Shown in pieces: positions 1 to 11,713 of a DNA stretch of 64,000 nucleotides. The notes under the pieces were generated by a model, which was not told where the DNA came from, did no database searches, and saw nothing but the letters and a program-made list of their open reading frames with translations. A program made the position numbers and the translations under genes. The stretch's first letter is position 1; every line of letters begins with the position of its first letter. Origin of the DNA: Chrysomallon squamiferum (lineage: Eukaryota > Mollusca > Gastropoda > Neomphalida > Peltospiridae); contig CM022674.1 in NCBI GenBank assembly GCA_012295275.1, positions 12,502,364 to 12,566,363 of the forward strand. The letters are read 5' to 3'.

Positions 1-639
1 GTGTGTAGCGCTTTCAGAATCCTTTAGAATTTCTGATTAGTTTTAGAGTTTCTTCAGAATGGCAAAAGCACTTAGAATTTCAGTGGACTTGAAGAATGTG
101 TCCAGAAGTTACTTTGTAGAACAGACTTTCATAGAATTTGTAGAAATGATGTGTTTGTAGAACTTCATTGATGTGTTTGTAGGACTTCAGTGAAGTATTG
201 CCATCTCATGAGATGGTGAATGAATGACAGAAAGGATGAAGGAGCTGGTAAATAGATATGTGGATGGATGAATGTTTAGTGGCAACCCAGCAAAAAAAAA
301 AAATGTACTGTAGTTTAAAGAGTGTCATAAATAAGATAGAGTTAAAAAAATAGTATATATCTATATCTATATATATATATATATATATAGGTATTTTTGT
401 GGGGTTTTAACATTATTTAAGAAAAATATTTTTATTATTTTTATTATTATTATTATTATTATTATTTTAATAAAATTATTATTATCATTATCATTTATGA
501 TTATTATATTATTGTTATTATTGTTATTATTATCATCATCATCATTATTATTATTATTCATATTCATATTCATATTCATATTCATATTATTATTATCATA
601 AAAGGTTGTTTATTTTTTTTTATGTAATAATTTTACCAG
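1..639. other. Intron sequence upstream of first exon, AT-rich
   Basis: No exon recognised. It holds a poly-A run near 292-303, a (TA)n run near 361-388 and a degenerate (TTA)n/(ATTCAT)n stretch at about 425-600. The stretch ends in the acceptor of the first LDLa exon, so it is probably the 3' end of an intron from an upstream exon outside the window. Confidence 0.7.
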
Positions 640-768
640 TTAGACCAACACGTGCTCCTCGTTGTCATAGCAACCAGTTTACCTGTCGTAATGGACAGTG
701 CATTGACGCACGTCTGCGATGCAATAGGCACTACGACTGTCGTGACGGCAGTGATGAAATGAACTGTC
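640..768 (+). CDS. HSPG2: Perlecan exon 1: LDLa module 1
   Basis: Exon of 43 codons, phase 1 at both ends, after acceptor ttttaccag and before donor gtaagt. A short Pro/Arg linker (RPTRAP) is followed by one complete LDLa domain with six Cys: [27 protein letters not shown]. LDLa modules are about 40-residue calcium-folded disulfide knots. This copy is almost identical in protein to exon 4. The CDG of canonical LDLa reads CNR here. Confidence 0.93.
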
Positions 769-915
769 GTAAGTCTGATGCAGAATAAAAAATTAAATTT
801 TTTTTTTACTTTGATGCGGCTTCTGCTTCAGGCTAGTGTATTTATTTCATAGCAGCAAATATTAGCTTTAAATATTTTTTCTTTTAGTAAGTTCTGTGAT
901 TATAATTTGTGACTA

Positions 916-1110
916 AGAGGGGGAAAGAGAGCAAGAAGAAAGAGAGAAAGAAGATGAGATAGAGGAACATGGATTGATGGAGTGTGAGATAGTATGAACG
1001 AAAGAGAGCAAGAATGAGAGAAAGTACGAGAAAGAGGATGGAGAAATGTGAGAAAAAGATAAGATATAGCAGGTAGAGATTGAGATAAGTAAAATGGAAA
1101 GAAAACTGAT
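916..1110. repeat. Purine-rich GA tract in intron 1
   Basis: Stretch dominated by AGA and GAGA words on the plus strand. No ORF or RNA feature seen. Confidence 0.6.
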
Positions 1111-1254
1111 AGGATTTAGACAGAAAATGAATGGGAGAAAATGTTTAAGAATGTTTTCAGATTCTTCATTCTATTTATAATCAAAACTAATAGTAATGTT
1201 GCTAATATGAATAAGCTTGTAATTCTTTATAGATAAAACTGGCTTTATATTATA

Positions 1255-1255
1255 T

Positions 1256-1287
<32 letters not shown>

Positions 1288-1380
1288 ATGCGTGCGTGTG
1301 CATATGTGTGCATATGTGTATATAAAATAGTGTGTCAGTATGTGACTGTATATGTATGTGTGTTTATGTATGTAAAAGAA
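1255..1380. repeat. (TG)n and (TATG)n microsatellite, intron 1
   Basis: A pure TG run at about 1259-1287 passes into mixed TGTATATG words. Related TA and GT runs recur near 1616-1640 and 1703-1745 in the same intron. Confidence 0.8.
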
Positions 1381-2172
1381 TGAAAATAGAGAGAAAGTGA
1401 TAGAAAGAAGAACACATTTAAATACAGATCTGTATTTTGTTTCAGTTAGTCATCACAGAATTCTTGCTTGAACCAATTCAACCTTAGCCTCTTTTATCTG
1501 TTACTATAGCAAGTATAGTCTCCATATAGCTTTTGGTTTCTTCAGATTATTCCAAATGATTTTGGTTGGTATATGCATAGAACTATACCTTTATCACCCT
1601 TTTGTGTAAATTTAATATATATATATATATATGTATGTATGTATACAGCCAAGTTTATAAACATCATAAATATCACAGAATAAATCATTAATTTGGATGT
1701 TATATGTATGTATGTATGTGTGAGTGTGTGTGTGAGTGTGTTTGTGTGTACATAATCATACACACAGACACACATTACATTTTATCCATTTTACAAATTA
1801 AGATTTTCTTTTAGCCAATTTGTGCTTAGAATTTAATATTGTATACTCCTCTTTGATATCTGTAATAATATTATATATAACACTGATAATTTAACTACAC
1901 TAAGGCAAGATATATAAATATAATAATTAGTATATCTGTCATTATGCTATTTTCAAAATTTCATTAATTATTTTTTTAAATAGTGTTACAAAACTAATAT
2001 TTTATAACTTAAAAAAAAATGTACTGAATACAACTCTTGATATGTCTTAATTATTACTTATATCATTAATATTAAAATAAAATAAATAGAATTTGTATTT
2101 AATTTTATCTACCATTGATGGATACATAATTTAGGATATTGCCCCACATAATTATATTTCTTAATTCAAACA

Positions 2173-2224
2173 ATTTTGCTTAAACATTTTGCTTAAACAT
2201 TTTGCTTAAACATTTTGCTTAAAT
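2173..2224. repeat. 13-bp tandem repeat x4
   Basis: Four exact copies of attttgcttaaac head to tail in the intron between LDLa exons 1 and 2. Remaining intron sequence is AT-rich without recognised features. Confidence 0.85.
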
Positions 2225-2481
2225 ATGTTAAAATATTGTTTCAGTATTTGTATCCACTAGATCAGTGATATTTAACTGTTATAGTCATTTAAGAAAAAAC
2301 AGAAACACCAAAAACAACTTTTACAGAATTTTTTATATTGTTTATATATAAATGTATTTCCAGAAATAATAATTTTATTCCTTTCAAACAGTCAGAATCA
2401 GAAAGTTTAACATTGCAAACTCAGTAAATTAAACATACTGGTATTTGTATGTAAGTGTAATTGTAACTCCAATTTTAATAG

Positions 2482-2610
2482 CTGCACCAACTCCTGCACC
2501 TGGTTGCCATGACAACCAGTTCACCTGCAACAGTGGTCAGTGCATTGCGTTGGATTTGAGATGTAACCGACATTACGACTGTCGTGACGGCAGTGACGAG
2601 AGAGATTGTC
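2482..2610 (+). CDS. HSPG2: Perlecan exon 2: LDLa module 2
   Basis: 43 codons, phase 1-1, acceptor tttaatag, donor gtaagt. Reads APTPAP linker then [34 protein letters not shown]. The IALDLRCNR stretch is shared only with exon 3, so these two are sister copies. Continuation past the donor gives a short intronic ORF that should not be taken as protein. Confidence 0.93.
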
Positions 2611-2839
2611 GTAAGTTGAAACATGGTGGCTTTTGTAAAACCCGAACAGTAGAAAAGTTTAGTTTAGCTGACAAACCCTGGTATTGCTGTAATAATTATA
2701 GTGTAGAAATTTGAAAAACATTTCACCTTTTTCTTGTATTTTCTTTCTTTATTTTTTAATTTTTAATTTTTATTTTATTTTTTTTTTTTTTTTTATTACT
2801 ATTTTTTTTATTTTTACACCACTTTAAATTCTCTATGTT

Positions 2840-3800
2840 ATTTTTGCTGAGAGCTTCACTTTAATTTTCCCAACCCACAGTCATTTTCATAATACTGTAC
2901 AGGTTTTAAACCTGTAACACTAGTTTAGTTTCATTTCTGGTTATTTTCACTGATAGCATTTCTTTAATTTCTATTATATAATATGGTATTTTGGCTTCAC
3001 TTTAATTTTCAAGAATTAATATAAATAATTTATAATACTTCTTTGAAATTATTGCTCATTGCAAAGATTAAATTTTCCTGTAATGATGTAGATAATCACT
3101 TTAATTTTTTCTCTACACATCAAAATTGTATTTGTTACATTGGTGGATAATGCTGCTTTAATTTTTCAGTCATTTTGATTGAAAATAGTAAATTAATTTT
3201 ACAGTATTCCTGTAACAAAAGTTGCTTCCCCTGGCACTGTATTTAACTCATTTTTGTTGTGTTGCTTTAATGTTTCAAGTTATAAGTTATTCTGGCAGAG
3301 AGAATTGCTTTAATGTTTCCAATCATAGTATAGCTTCAGTTATTTCCCTTGTTACATTAATTACTGTTGTTGATATTTCTGTTGTAATTTTCACTTGTAA
3401 TTATACTGTAGTTCAGACAGACAGTATATTTAACCATATAATTTTCACTACTCCTGTAACAAGAATTATTTCCCTTGATACTGTAGTTATTTCCTTTTTG
3501 TTATGTTGCTTTAATTGTTCAAGTTATAAGTTATTTTGCAGAGATAATCACTTTAATTTCCTTTTAATTGCCTAGCAACAGTTACTGCCCTTGTTACTTT
3601 AATTAGAGTTGTCCATAGCATCATTTAATTTTGCACTAATAAAATAGTTAATACATAATATTCACTTTTATATGTAGAACTTGGCAGAGAGCATCACTTT
3701 AATTTTCTCATAATAATAATAATAATAATGCAGGAACAGTTTGCTCCCCTGTTACTATATATATAATATAGCAAGGTAGAGAAGGTATCACTTTAACATA
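2840..3800. repeat. Degenerate dispersed/tandem repeat region, intron 2
   Basis: Related phrases recur every hundred or so bases: cactttaattttc, cctgtaacaa, gttatttcc, ttgcttcccc. The pattern suggests a decayed tandem array. The ORF at 3222-3575 is built from this repeat and has no recognisable protein motif. Confidence 0.5.
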
Positions 3801-4178
3801 ACAGGGTTAATATATTAAAAACATTCATTTATTTTCTTATACTGTAGACATTTTGACAAATTTAACATAACTATAAAGGATAACTGTTAATTTTCCAATT
3901 CTTAAATTATGATGCCAGCTTATAAAGTATTAAAAATGTCTTTTTAACATGACAAGAAATATATTATATAGTAGACTTGAAAAAAAAAGTCACCCTTACC
4001 TAAAATGTTCTGGCACACTATCATTTCTAAAATGTTGATAAAACCTTCATACCATTTTAAAGTGTGATTCTTATTATATTTAAAGAGAAAAAACTGAAAA
4101 TAATGTTGTTTTTCGACTTCGTAATTAATTATTTTTAACAACAACAACAACAAACAGTAATGTTATGATTTTGATTAG

Positions 4179-4307
4179 CTGTGGCTACTCCAGCTCCCAG
4201 TTGCCACGACAACCAGTTTAGATGTAACAGTGGTCAGTGCATTGCGTTGGATTTGAGATGTAACCGCCGTTACGACTGCGATGATGGAAGTGATGAGAGA
4301 GATTGTC
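4179..4307 (+). CDS. HSPG2: Perlecan exon 3: LDLa module 3
   Basis: 43 codons, phase 1-1, acceptor ttgattag, donor gtaagt. VATPAPS linker, then [35 protein letters not shown]: six Cys and the acidic DGSDE calcium motif. Nearly identical at the DNA level to exon 2 over the central part, indicating a fairly recent duplication or gene conversion. Confidence 0.93.
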
Positions 4308-5018
4308 GTAAGTTTAATTGAATCAGTTCTTTCAGTAATCATCCCATCTGTATCATCACATCCCCATTTATTTAAACTGATATTCAAACTATATCTATTA
4401 TATATATATCTTAATATAACATATAGACAAGGTATTACATATAGTAGATGCAGTAGTTATGGAAAGACATATTTCATGGAATTGAGTTACTAATAGGATT
4501 AAGGGCACATTGTTAACTGATGGTTAATTACAGTTTTGGATAGATTTTTAAAAAAATTTGGAAAAGGCTGGGGCAGGTGCTGTCCTGTGTTTGAAAAAAA
4601 AAAAATTGTATTTCTGTAAAAAAAACCCAACATATAATGAAAGGTTTTTGTAAGAAAAAAGAAGCTAAAATGTGAGAGAAATTACTGTGTTAATGAGATG
4701 TTTGAGTGAAAAAAAAACAAATTTAATTATGGGAGAAATGTATGTTAGTTCTGTCCTGTTGTCTGATACTAAAAAAAGTTTTTGAATTTTTTATTTTTTT
4801 TATAAATTTAAAATATGTATTTAAAATATGTATTCAGAAATTAGAACACAGTAAATTTCCTGTTTTTAAATCTTAAAACATCACTTCACTATTAATATTC
4901 TGTTTTCAAAACATTCACCCTGTTTTCTTCTACCTATTAATAAATGTGTGTAAAATAATGATTATAATGAATATAATTAGACATTGTATATATGTGAGGT
5001 ATGCACCATGTTTAACAG
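4308..5018. other. Intron 3, nothing recognised
   Basis: AT-rich with short A and T runs. No repeat array, RNA or hidden exon seen. Confidence 0.6.
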
Positions 5019-5150
5019 GCGTGGTCACACCAGCACCACCTCGTTGTCGTAGCAACCAGTTTACCTGTCGTAACGGACAGTGCATCGATGCACGTCTGCG
5101 ATGCAATCGTCACTACGACTGTCGTGACGGCAGTGATGAAATGAACTGTC
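5019..5150 (+). CDS. HSPG2: Perlecan exon 4: LDLa module 4
   Basis: 44 codons, phase 1-1, acceptor tttaacag, donor gtaagt. VVTPAPP linker then [34 protein letters not shown]. The closest relative is exon 1, three modules upstream, not the neighbouring exon 3, which implies a block duplication. Confidence 0.93.
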
Positions 5151-5280
5151 GTAAGTTGACCCACACAGAAAGCTTTGCACTTGCAATAACACTGCCAACA
5201 ATACTTCATATATTTTTTATTTATTCTTTTTTAAATTATGTTGCTTACGCTGCTTTTTATAGAGATAGAGTGGGTAAATA

Positions 5281-5820
5281 ATAGGAGTGAAGGAGCTCTG
5301 ACAATAGGAGCTGAGGAGGTATGACTGATTTAAGAGAAAGAGGTATGAGGGAGATTTTTAAAGATAGGAGGAGGGAAGGACTGATGATAAGAGAAAAGGA
5401 GTTATAATAATATGATTTTAGGAGGAAGGAGATTTTATTAAGGACAAGGAAGGAGGCTTGATTGTGAGAAAAGGAGGCTATAATAATAGGAGATTTTAAA
5501 AATAGGAAGGATATTTTAGAGATAAAAGGAGGAGGGAAGGAGGTTTGATTGGGGAAAGGAGGGATTTTAAAAATAGGATGGAAGGAAAATTAGGGAAAAG
5601 GATATTTTAAAATATATTTTAGGAGGGAAGGATTAATGGTATAATAATAGGAAGGAGATTTTAAAGAGGGAATGATAATGGTCATGGGAAAGTTACAATA
5701 ATAGGAGAGAAGGAGCTGTAAGATATAGTATGGAAGGAGGAGGGAAGGAGAGTTTAAAAATGGTAGGAGAGAAGAATGTATGACAGAATAGACAAAAAGG
5801 AGAAATAACAGGCAACAGGA
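5281..5820. repeat. Long purine-rich (GGAGGAAGG-type) block, intron 4
   Basis: About 540 bases in which the plus strand is mostly A and G, made of words such as ggaggaagga and gattttaaa in loose repetition. It may be a decayed minisatellite. Confidence 0.7.
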
Positions 5821-7547
5821 TATTTACAGATGTACATATAGTTTTTACACAATTTTTATTTCATTTATTAGATGCAACAATGGATTTGATAAATTATGTT
5901 TACTGGTGTTATAGGAAAATATTATTTATTTATTATTTATTTTTGTTATTTTAATTCTGTATTGTTATATTTAAAATTAGTCTGGGTGAAACTTCATGCT
6001 TTATCTTATTTCTGTTTTTCATTCTATCATTTCTTGTATCACAGAGTGCAATATGTTATATATCACATATCAAAATATATATATATATATCACATGTACA
6101 ACACCTCACTCGTAAACCTATCAAATATATTTATATCACTTTATTTACTATATTATTATTTTATAAGAAAATATGCTGTTACACAAGTGTATATATATAT
6201 ATATATATATAATTATATAAATGCACATTTTATGCACACTATATATATTAAGTATTAATATTTATTTCTGTTTTATATTTATTATGCTTTCCCATATGAA
6301 AAAATATGATTTCTTGATATGGCTCTGTAAAATTATACTGAGTTACTGTTCTGTCATATTTTATATATCATCTCAAATTATTGATATGTATAAAGTTATA
6401 TTTTCTTCAATCATCGTAGAAAATTAACTACAATTCCAAAATATATACTTATGTAAATTTATTCAAATGAATTTATTTTTAACTAATATATTGAATGATT
6501 TTTGTTAATTGTTTAAATGTTGTTGTTTTTTTCCAGTAAATAAATTACAAATAAAAAATTTATTTGCACTAACATATTAATATTTAACATTATAATAATG
6601 CTAATATAGACTAAAAGATTAGTGCATTTTTAATAATGTGAAATTTTAATACAGACAATGGGTTCTTTCTTTGTTTTCTTTCATTTGTATTTAAACTTAT
6701 ATAAATTCACTTTGTCTAATGTTGTTTTTCTTTCTTTCTATATATATATATTCATTTGTTTTAGAATTAAAAATCATTTTTGAAAATCAATATAAATTTT
6801 TGTTGTATCAGTTTAATGAACCATTTTTGATTTGATATTTTTAATTATTGTTTGTAATTCATGTTATATGTTTTTCTTTCAGTCATTTTATTGTTAAACT
6901 TAGCTTTTTGAATTGTTTTTTTGAGGTATATAGACAGATAAAGAATAAATGATAGGAAGGGTTATGTACAATATTTTAATTACATGAGAATTATGAAAGA
7001 ATATATACCATCTTGCTGTGATATATTTATGTTAGATTACATAATGTTATGTTTATGTTATACCAATAACTGATTTATTTACTAAGCTTTATCTTTTTTC
7101 CTGATTTAATGTTGTCATTTTTGTTTTTCTTGTTAATTTATTCTTCATTTGTAATAGCAAGTTCCATATTTGTAATTACCAATTCCTTTTTGTAATTATT
7201 GAATACAATAACTCAACTTTACAGTAATTGATTCCTTATTCTTTTGAGTAATTCAGCCTTACAACAGTTCATTCTTTATTCCTTAAATTAATTCAGCTTT
7301 ACAACATCGATACCTTATTCCTTACCTTAATTCAGCTTTGCAACTAGTCCATTCCTTATTCCTTACAGTAATGTAGCCTTGCAGTAAATCATTGCTGAGT
7401 CTACTCTGATTTTCAGTTTGCTGAATCATGCAGTTGATCCCTTCTGCTCAATGTCAGTTTTGTTGCAGAGAAATTACTAACAAGAAAATTACATTAAAAT
7501 CAATTGTTACATTTACGTGTTGTTTTTTTTACCTGTTTTTGCTACAG
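5821..7547. other. Rest of intron 4: AT-rich with (TA)n and degenerate repeats
   Basis: (TA)n near 6078-6090 and 6190-6210. At 7190-7410, loosely repeated phrases such as attccttattcctta, taattcagc and ttacaa recur about every 50 bases. No exon recognised. Confidence 0.6.
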
Positions 7548-7676
7548 CTGCACCAACACGTGCACCCACCTGTAGAGACGATGAATTTACCTGTAACAGT
7601 GGACAGTGCATCTCGTCTGACCAACGATGTAACAGACACTATGACTGTGATGACGGCAGTGATGAAAGAGACTGTC
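7548..7676 (+). CDS. HSPG2: Perlecan exon 5: LDLa module 5
   Basis: 43 codons, phase 1-1, acceptor tttttgctacag, donor gtaagt. APTRAPT linker then [35 protein letters not shown]. Exons 5, 6 and 7 form a near-identical trio that also shares its upstream intron sequence (acctgtttttgctacag for 5 and 6), so the duplicated unit included intron. Confidence 0.94.
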
Positions 7677-8303
7677 GTAAGTTGGAAAAACGGTTTTTCT
7701 TTGCAATTTTCTTTATTATTACTTTTTTCTCTCTATTATTATATTTAGTTTTCTGAATATTTATTTTGTCAAAAACTTTGAAAAGAACATTGGAAAAGCT
7801 GCTTTTCTCTGTAGTTTTATTTATGTATTTATTTATTTATTTTTCTTTATTATTATTATTTTTACTGCAGATTTATTTTGTCAAACATTAAAAAATATTT
7901 TAAATGCTATAAAAATAACCTAAACATTTTTTAAATTCTGTCTTTGTTTTGATGATGGTTATTATTTATTTAATTATTTATTTATTTATATCTTCTTCTT
8001 TGACTTTCTTTTTGTTATTCTTGTCATTATATTTTAGCCTTTTTTAAGTTATTTTATTCCAATAAGTAACTTTAAACTTACCTCTAGATATTAAATTATA
8101 AAACTAAATAAATTAATTAATTAATTAAAAATAAAATAAAATAAAATAAAATAAAATAAATAATGATAAATTATGCATTTTAACAAAGATCTGATTAACA
8201 GTTAAAAACTATAATTTTTAAATTACAAAAAAAAAGGTTATTAAAATAAGAAATCATCTGGTTTATAAATCCATTTTTTTTTTTTTACCTGTTTTTGCTA
8301 CAG
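7677..8303. other. Intron 5: (TTTA)n and (AAAAT)n runs
   Basis: TTTA-type runs near 7826-7850 and 7960-7990, and a TAAAA-type run at about 8127-8162. Nothing else recognised. Confidence 0.6.
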
Positions 8304-8432
8304 CTGCACCTACCCGTGCACCTACCTGTAGAGAAGATGAATTCACCTGTAACAGTGGACAGTGCATCTCGTCAGACCAACGATGTAACAGACACTACGA
8401 CTGTGATGATGGCAGTGATGAAACTGACTGTC
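8304..8432 (+). CDS. HSPG2: Perlecan exon 6: LDLa module 6
   Basis: 43 codons, phase 1-1, acceptor gctacag, donor gtaagt. APTRAPT linker then [35 protein letters not shown]. Differs from exon 5 mainly at REDE versus RDDE and at ETDC versus ERDC. Confidence 0.94.
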
Positions 8433-8570
8433 GTAAGTTTGAAAAACAGTTTTTCTTTGCAATTTTATCAACATTTTTACGTTGTGTTAGCTTAGATTGA
8501 TTGTGCTTCTTTTAATTATCATTTTATTTTTATTTTTATTTTTTTATTGAATTAATTAATTTTTTATTTT

Positions 8571-8609
<39 letters not shown>

Positions 8610-8808
8610 TTATATATTTTTCTATTTGTTTTAGATTAATTTATGTACCATAAATATGATAAAAACCATGAAAATTTAAATATTAAAAAGTGTTCCTTGA
8701 CTAAAATTAAAATATGTAATATTATTTATTAAATTTATGTTCTTCATAATGTATTTTGTTTCTAATAAGAATGTATTTTCAGTATTTATACTTATTAGTG
8801 TTGTTACT

Positions 8809-8844
<36 letters not shown>

Positions 8845-9193
8845 GTTATTATTATTATAATTATTGTTATTATTTTTTTATTATTAATAATAGTACTATT
8901 ATTATAGTTATTACTGATTTGGTATTATTATATTATCATTATTTATTGTTGTTATTGTTCTTGTTATAATAAAAATAATTATTGTTATTATTATATTTTT
9001 CTTAACTACAGTTAGCTTGTAATAGGTTATAACCAAGCTAATTACAATAAATAATAAACAAGATAACAACAACAACACTTACAGGAATCTTTTAGTATAC
9101 TTTTTTTTCACCAATCAACAACAAAAACATATGATAAAATAACACCCATCGAAATCAGATGTTTAATGTGACACAATTTTCTTTTTGCTACAG
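8433..9193. other. Intron 6: (TTTA)n and (TTA)n microsatellites
   Basis: (TTTA)n at about 8572-8612 and a long interrupted (TTA)n at 8814-8995. No exon recognised. Confidence 0.7.
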
Positions 9194-9322
9194 CTGCACC
9201 TACACGAGCACCTACCTGTAGAGATGATGAATTCACCTGTAACAGTGGACAGTGCATCTCATCAGACCTACGATGTAACAGACACTACGACTGTGATGAC
9301 GGCAGTGATGAAACTGACTGTC
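9194..9322 (+). CDS. HSPG2: Perlecan exon 7: LDLa module 7
   Basis: 43 codons, phase 1-1, acceptor tttttgctacag, donor gtaagt. APTRAPT linker, [35 protein letters not shown]. Third member of the exon 5-7 trio; ISSDLRC replaces ISSDQRC. Confidence 0.94.
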
Positions 9323-9975
9323 GTAAGTTTTGTTTTCTTGATATGTTACATCTCATATTTCATAGTGTCTTAACACATATAAAAATTGTATGTCATGACA
9401 TCATGATACATACAAAATATATTCTAGGTTTATTCTTGTACTTTTTAGATTTTGTTTTTATGTTTTATGAGTATTTGATCTTGCATTGAAAAGAAAAACT
9501 ATTTGAATCCCAATATTAGATGTTAAATAACATGTCAAGTTAGATTTTTTGAAAGCATGAAATTTATAAATATAAAAACTGAGTATTTTGTCATGTGTAG
9601 AATGTAATATAAAAATTAATAATTATTATAAAAATAACAAGGAAGCATGAAAATTAATAAATAACCAATATACTGTTACCTAATAAATAATTAGTAAATA
9701 TTAGTGTTCAATTTTACAAAACAAATGCTTGCATTATTATTATTACTATTATTGTGATTATTATTATCTAATATTATTATTGTTATTGTTTTATTATTAT
9801 TGTGATTATTATTATTATTATTACTTATTATTATTATTATTACAATTATTATTATTATTATTATTTAACAAGCATGAACTGACTAAATGCATGTTGATGT
9901 TGTTGTTATTGTTGCATGTTTAAAACATTACTGCATGTATTGTTTATCGGTGCTGTCTTTGCATGCTGTTGTCAG
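9323..9975. other. Intron 7 with long (TTA)n run
   Basis: Interrupted (TTA)n/(ATTG)n at about 9734-9868 produces Tyr-, Leu- or Ile-only ORFs that are not genes. The rest is plain AT-rich sequence. Confidence 0.7.
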
Positions 9976-10092
9976 AATCACACCGTTGCCATGGTGATCA
10001 GTTCAGGTGTGGTGACGGCCGCTGCATCAGTCTGCAGCTTCGTTGTAACCGTCGTTATGACTGTCGTGACGGCTCTGATGAGCGAGATTGCT
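9976..10092 (+). CDS. HSPG2: Perlecan exon 8: LDLa module 8
   Basis: 39 codons, phase 1-1, acceptor gttgtcag, donor gtaagt. The linker is shortened to SHR, then [34 protein letters not shown]. It is more diverged than exons 1-7 and lacks the APTRAP linker, so it belongs to an older part of the array. Confidence 0.92.
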
Positions 10093-10876
10093 GTAAGTCA
10101 GACGTTGATGACGTTGTAGTCTGAGGGTTTTTTTTATTATCTGCTTGCTTTGTTGCCTAATAAATAAATATTAAATTAAATAAGTAAATAAATAAATAAA
10201 TAAAAATAAATAAATAAATAAATAAGTAAATAAATAAAAAGAAGTGGATGTATATTAAGCAAATGTTTTTATTAGATGTGGATTGGGGAATTTTGTGTTA
10301 TTTTTTTTGTATTTTTTTTTTTTTTTAAATTTTTGAGACATTTTGAAATAAATTAAATATGAACTTTCTTTCTGTAAAATATTATTATTTTATTAGATTT
10401 CATTTTATTTTATTTTATTAATTCTTATTATTATTTATTATTATTATTATTTATATATATATATATATATATATTTTTAATGTCTTGATAAATCCATGTA
10501 TATTAACATAATTTTGTCAAAATGTGTATTTTGCTATTATTAACATTCACTTTGCATGGTTTTTATCCACACTGCATTCAGCCATATTTAAATAATAAAT
10601 ATTCCAGTTCACCTTTATTACTTTTTATTCTGAAATGGATGCATTGTATATTACTAACAACAACTATTACTGTCAAATAAATGTTTAAAATTACCTAAAT
10701 TTACATTACTTATTAGAACAAATGCATTGTGCATGAAGTAAAATTAAAACTAATCCTTTAAAAAGAAGGAAGAAAAGAAAAAAAAAATTTAACATTTTAT
10801 TACTAATTTTAAATTGAGCCTTAATCCCTAAATCCTGGGTTATTTAAAAAAAAAAATTGGGTTTTGGTGATTTCAG
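10093..10876. other. Intron 8: (TAAA)n and (TA)n runs
   Basis: (TAAA)n at about 10160-10240 and (TA)n at 10452-10473. Nothing else recognised. Confidence 0.65.
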
Positions 10877-10990
10877 CTGTTGGTTGCCGTGACGACCAGT
10901 TTACCTGTGCCAGTGGTGAGTGTGTGGACCTTACTGCCAGGTGTAACAGACGATATGACTGTCGAGATGGAAGTGACGAAACTGACTGTC
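10877..10990 (+). CDS. HSPG2: Perlecan exon 9: LDLa module 9
   Basis: 38 codons, phase 1-1, acceptor gatttcag, donor gtaagt. VG then [34 protein letters not shown]. Complete six-Cys module with almost no linker. Confidence 0.92.
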
Positions 10991-11599
10991 GTAAGTTTTT
11001 TTTTTAAAATATTTTATTTTATTTATATGTGTCGCATTTTGGCATCTATTAAAATTAGGCATTGTATTTCACTGATATATATCTAAATTTGATATAGAAT
11101 TGTCTGTTGTTTTTATGTTATTTTTTATTTTAAATCAAACTTTTATTTCAGCTTTTTTTTATTATTATTACTATGATTTTTATTATGTTATTTTTGTTAT
11201 TGTTATATTATTATTATTATTATTATGTTACTATTTGTGTTATATTATTATTTGTAGTAATAGTAGTAGTAGTAGTAGTTGTATTAGCAGTAGTTGTAGC
11301 AGTAGTTGTAACAGTAAGTAGTAATGTATGTTTATATTTTTCTTATGTTCTACTTTTTTTTTATTTGTTTGTTTTAAACAAATGTATAGAAGTAAATATA
11401 CACTGACTGTTTTCAATCATGTATATTTGTTACTGAATGAAATAAAAAGAAAATCTTTTTCTTTTAAAATCACCAGTTATTATTATTATCAGTTATCTGA
11501 AATCGCTGTGATTAAATAACGTTCTACATCTTATCCTCTGTAGATGTGTAGAATTATTCAGTTGACCTGTAAATTGATTTTTGACCCTTTCCCTGGTAG
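10991..11599. other. Intron 9: (TTA)n then (AGT)n runs
   Basis: Interrupted (TTA)n at about 11160-11255 passes into (TAG)n/(AGT)n at 11258-11322. No exon recognised. Confidence 0.65.
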
Positions 11600-11713
11600 C
11601 ACGACCTTGTCGCGGGTCAGAGTTCACCTGCGATAGTGGGGAATGCATTCCTCAGCATCAACGTTGCAATCGACACTATGACTGTCGCGACGGCAGTGAT
11701 GAACACAACTGTC
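11600..11713 (+). CDS. HSPG2: Perlecan exon 10: LDLa module 10
   Basis: 38 codons, phase 1-1, acceptor cctggtag, donor gtaagt. RP then [34 protein letters not shown]. Last module of the first LDLa array; a 2.6-kb intron separates it from the following Ig exon. Confidence 0.93.

Noticed and set aside
3222-3575. 117-codon ORF in intron 2
   Set aside because: Built from degenerate intronic repeats, with no recognisable domain and no compatible splice phase.
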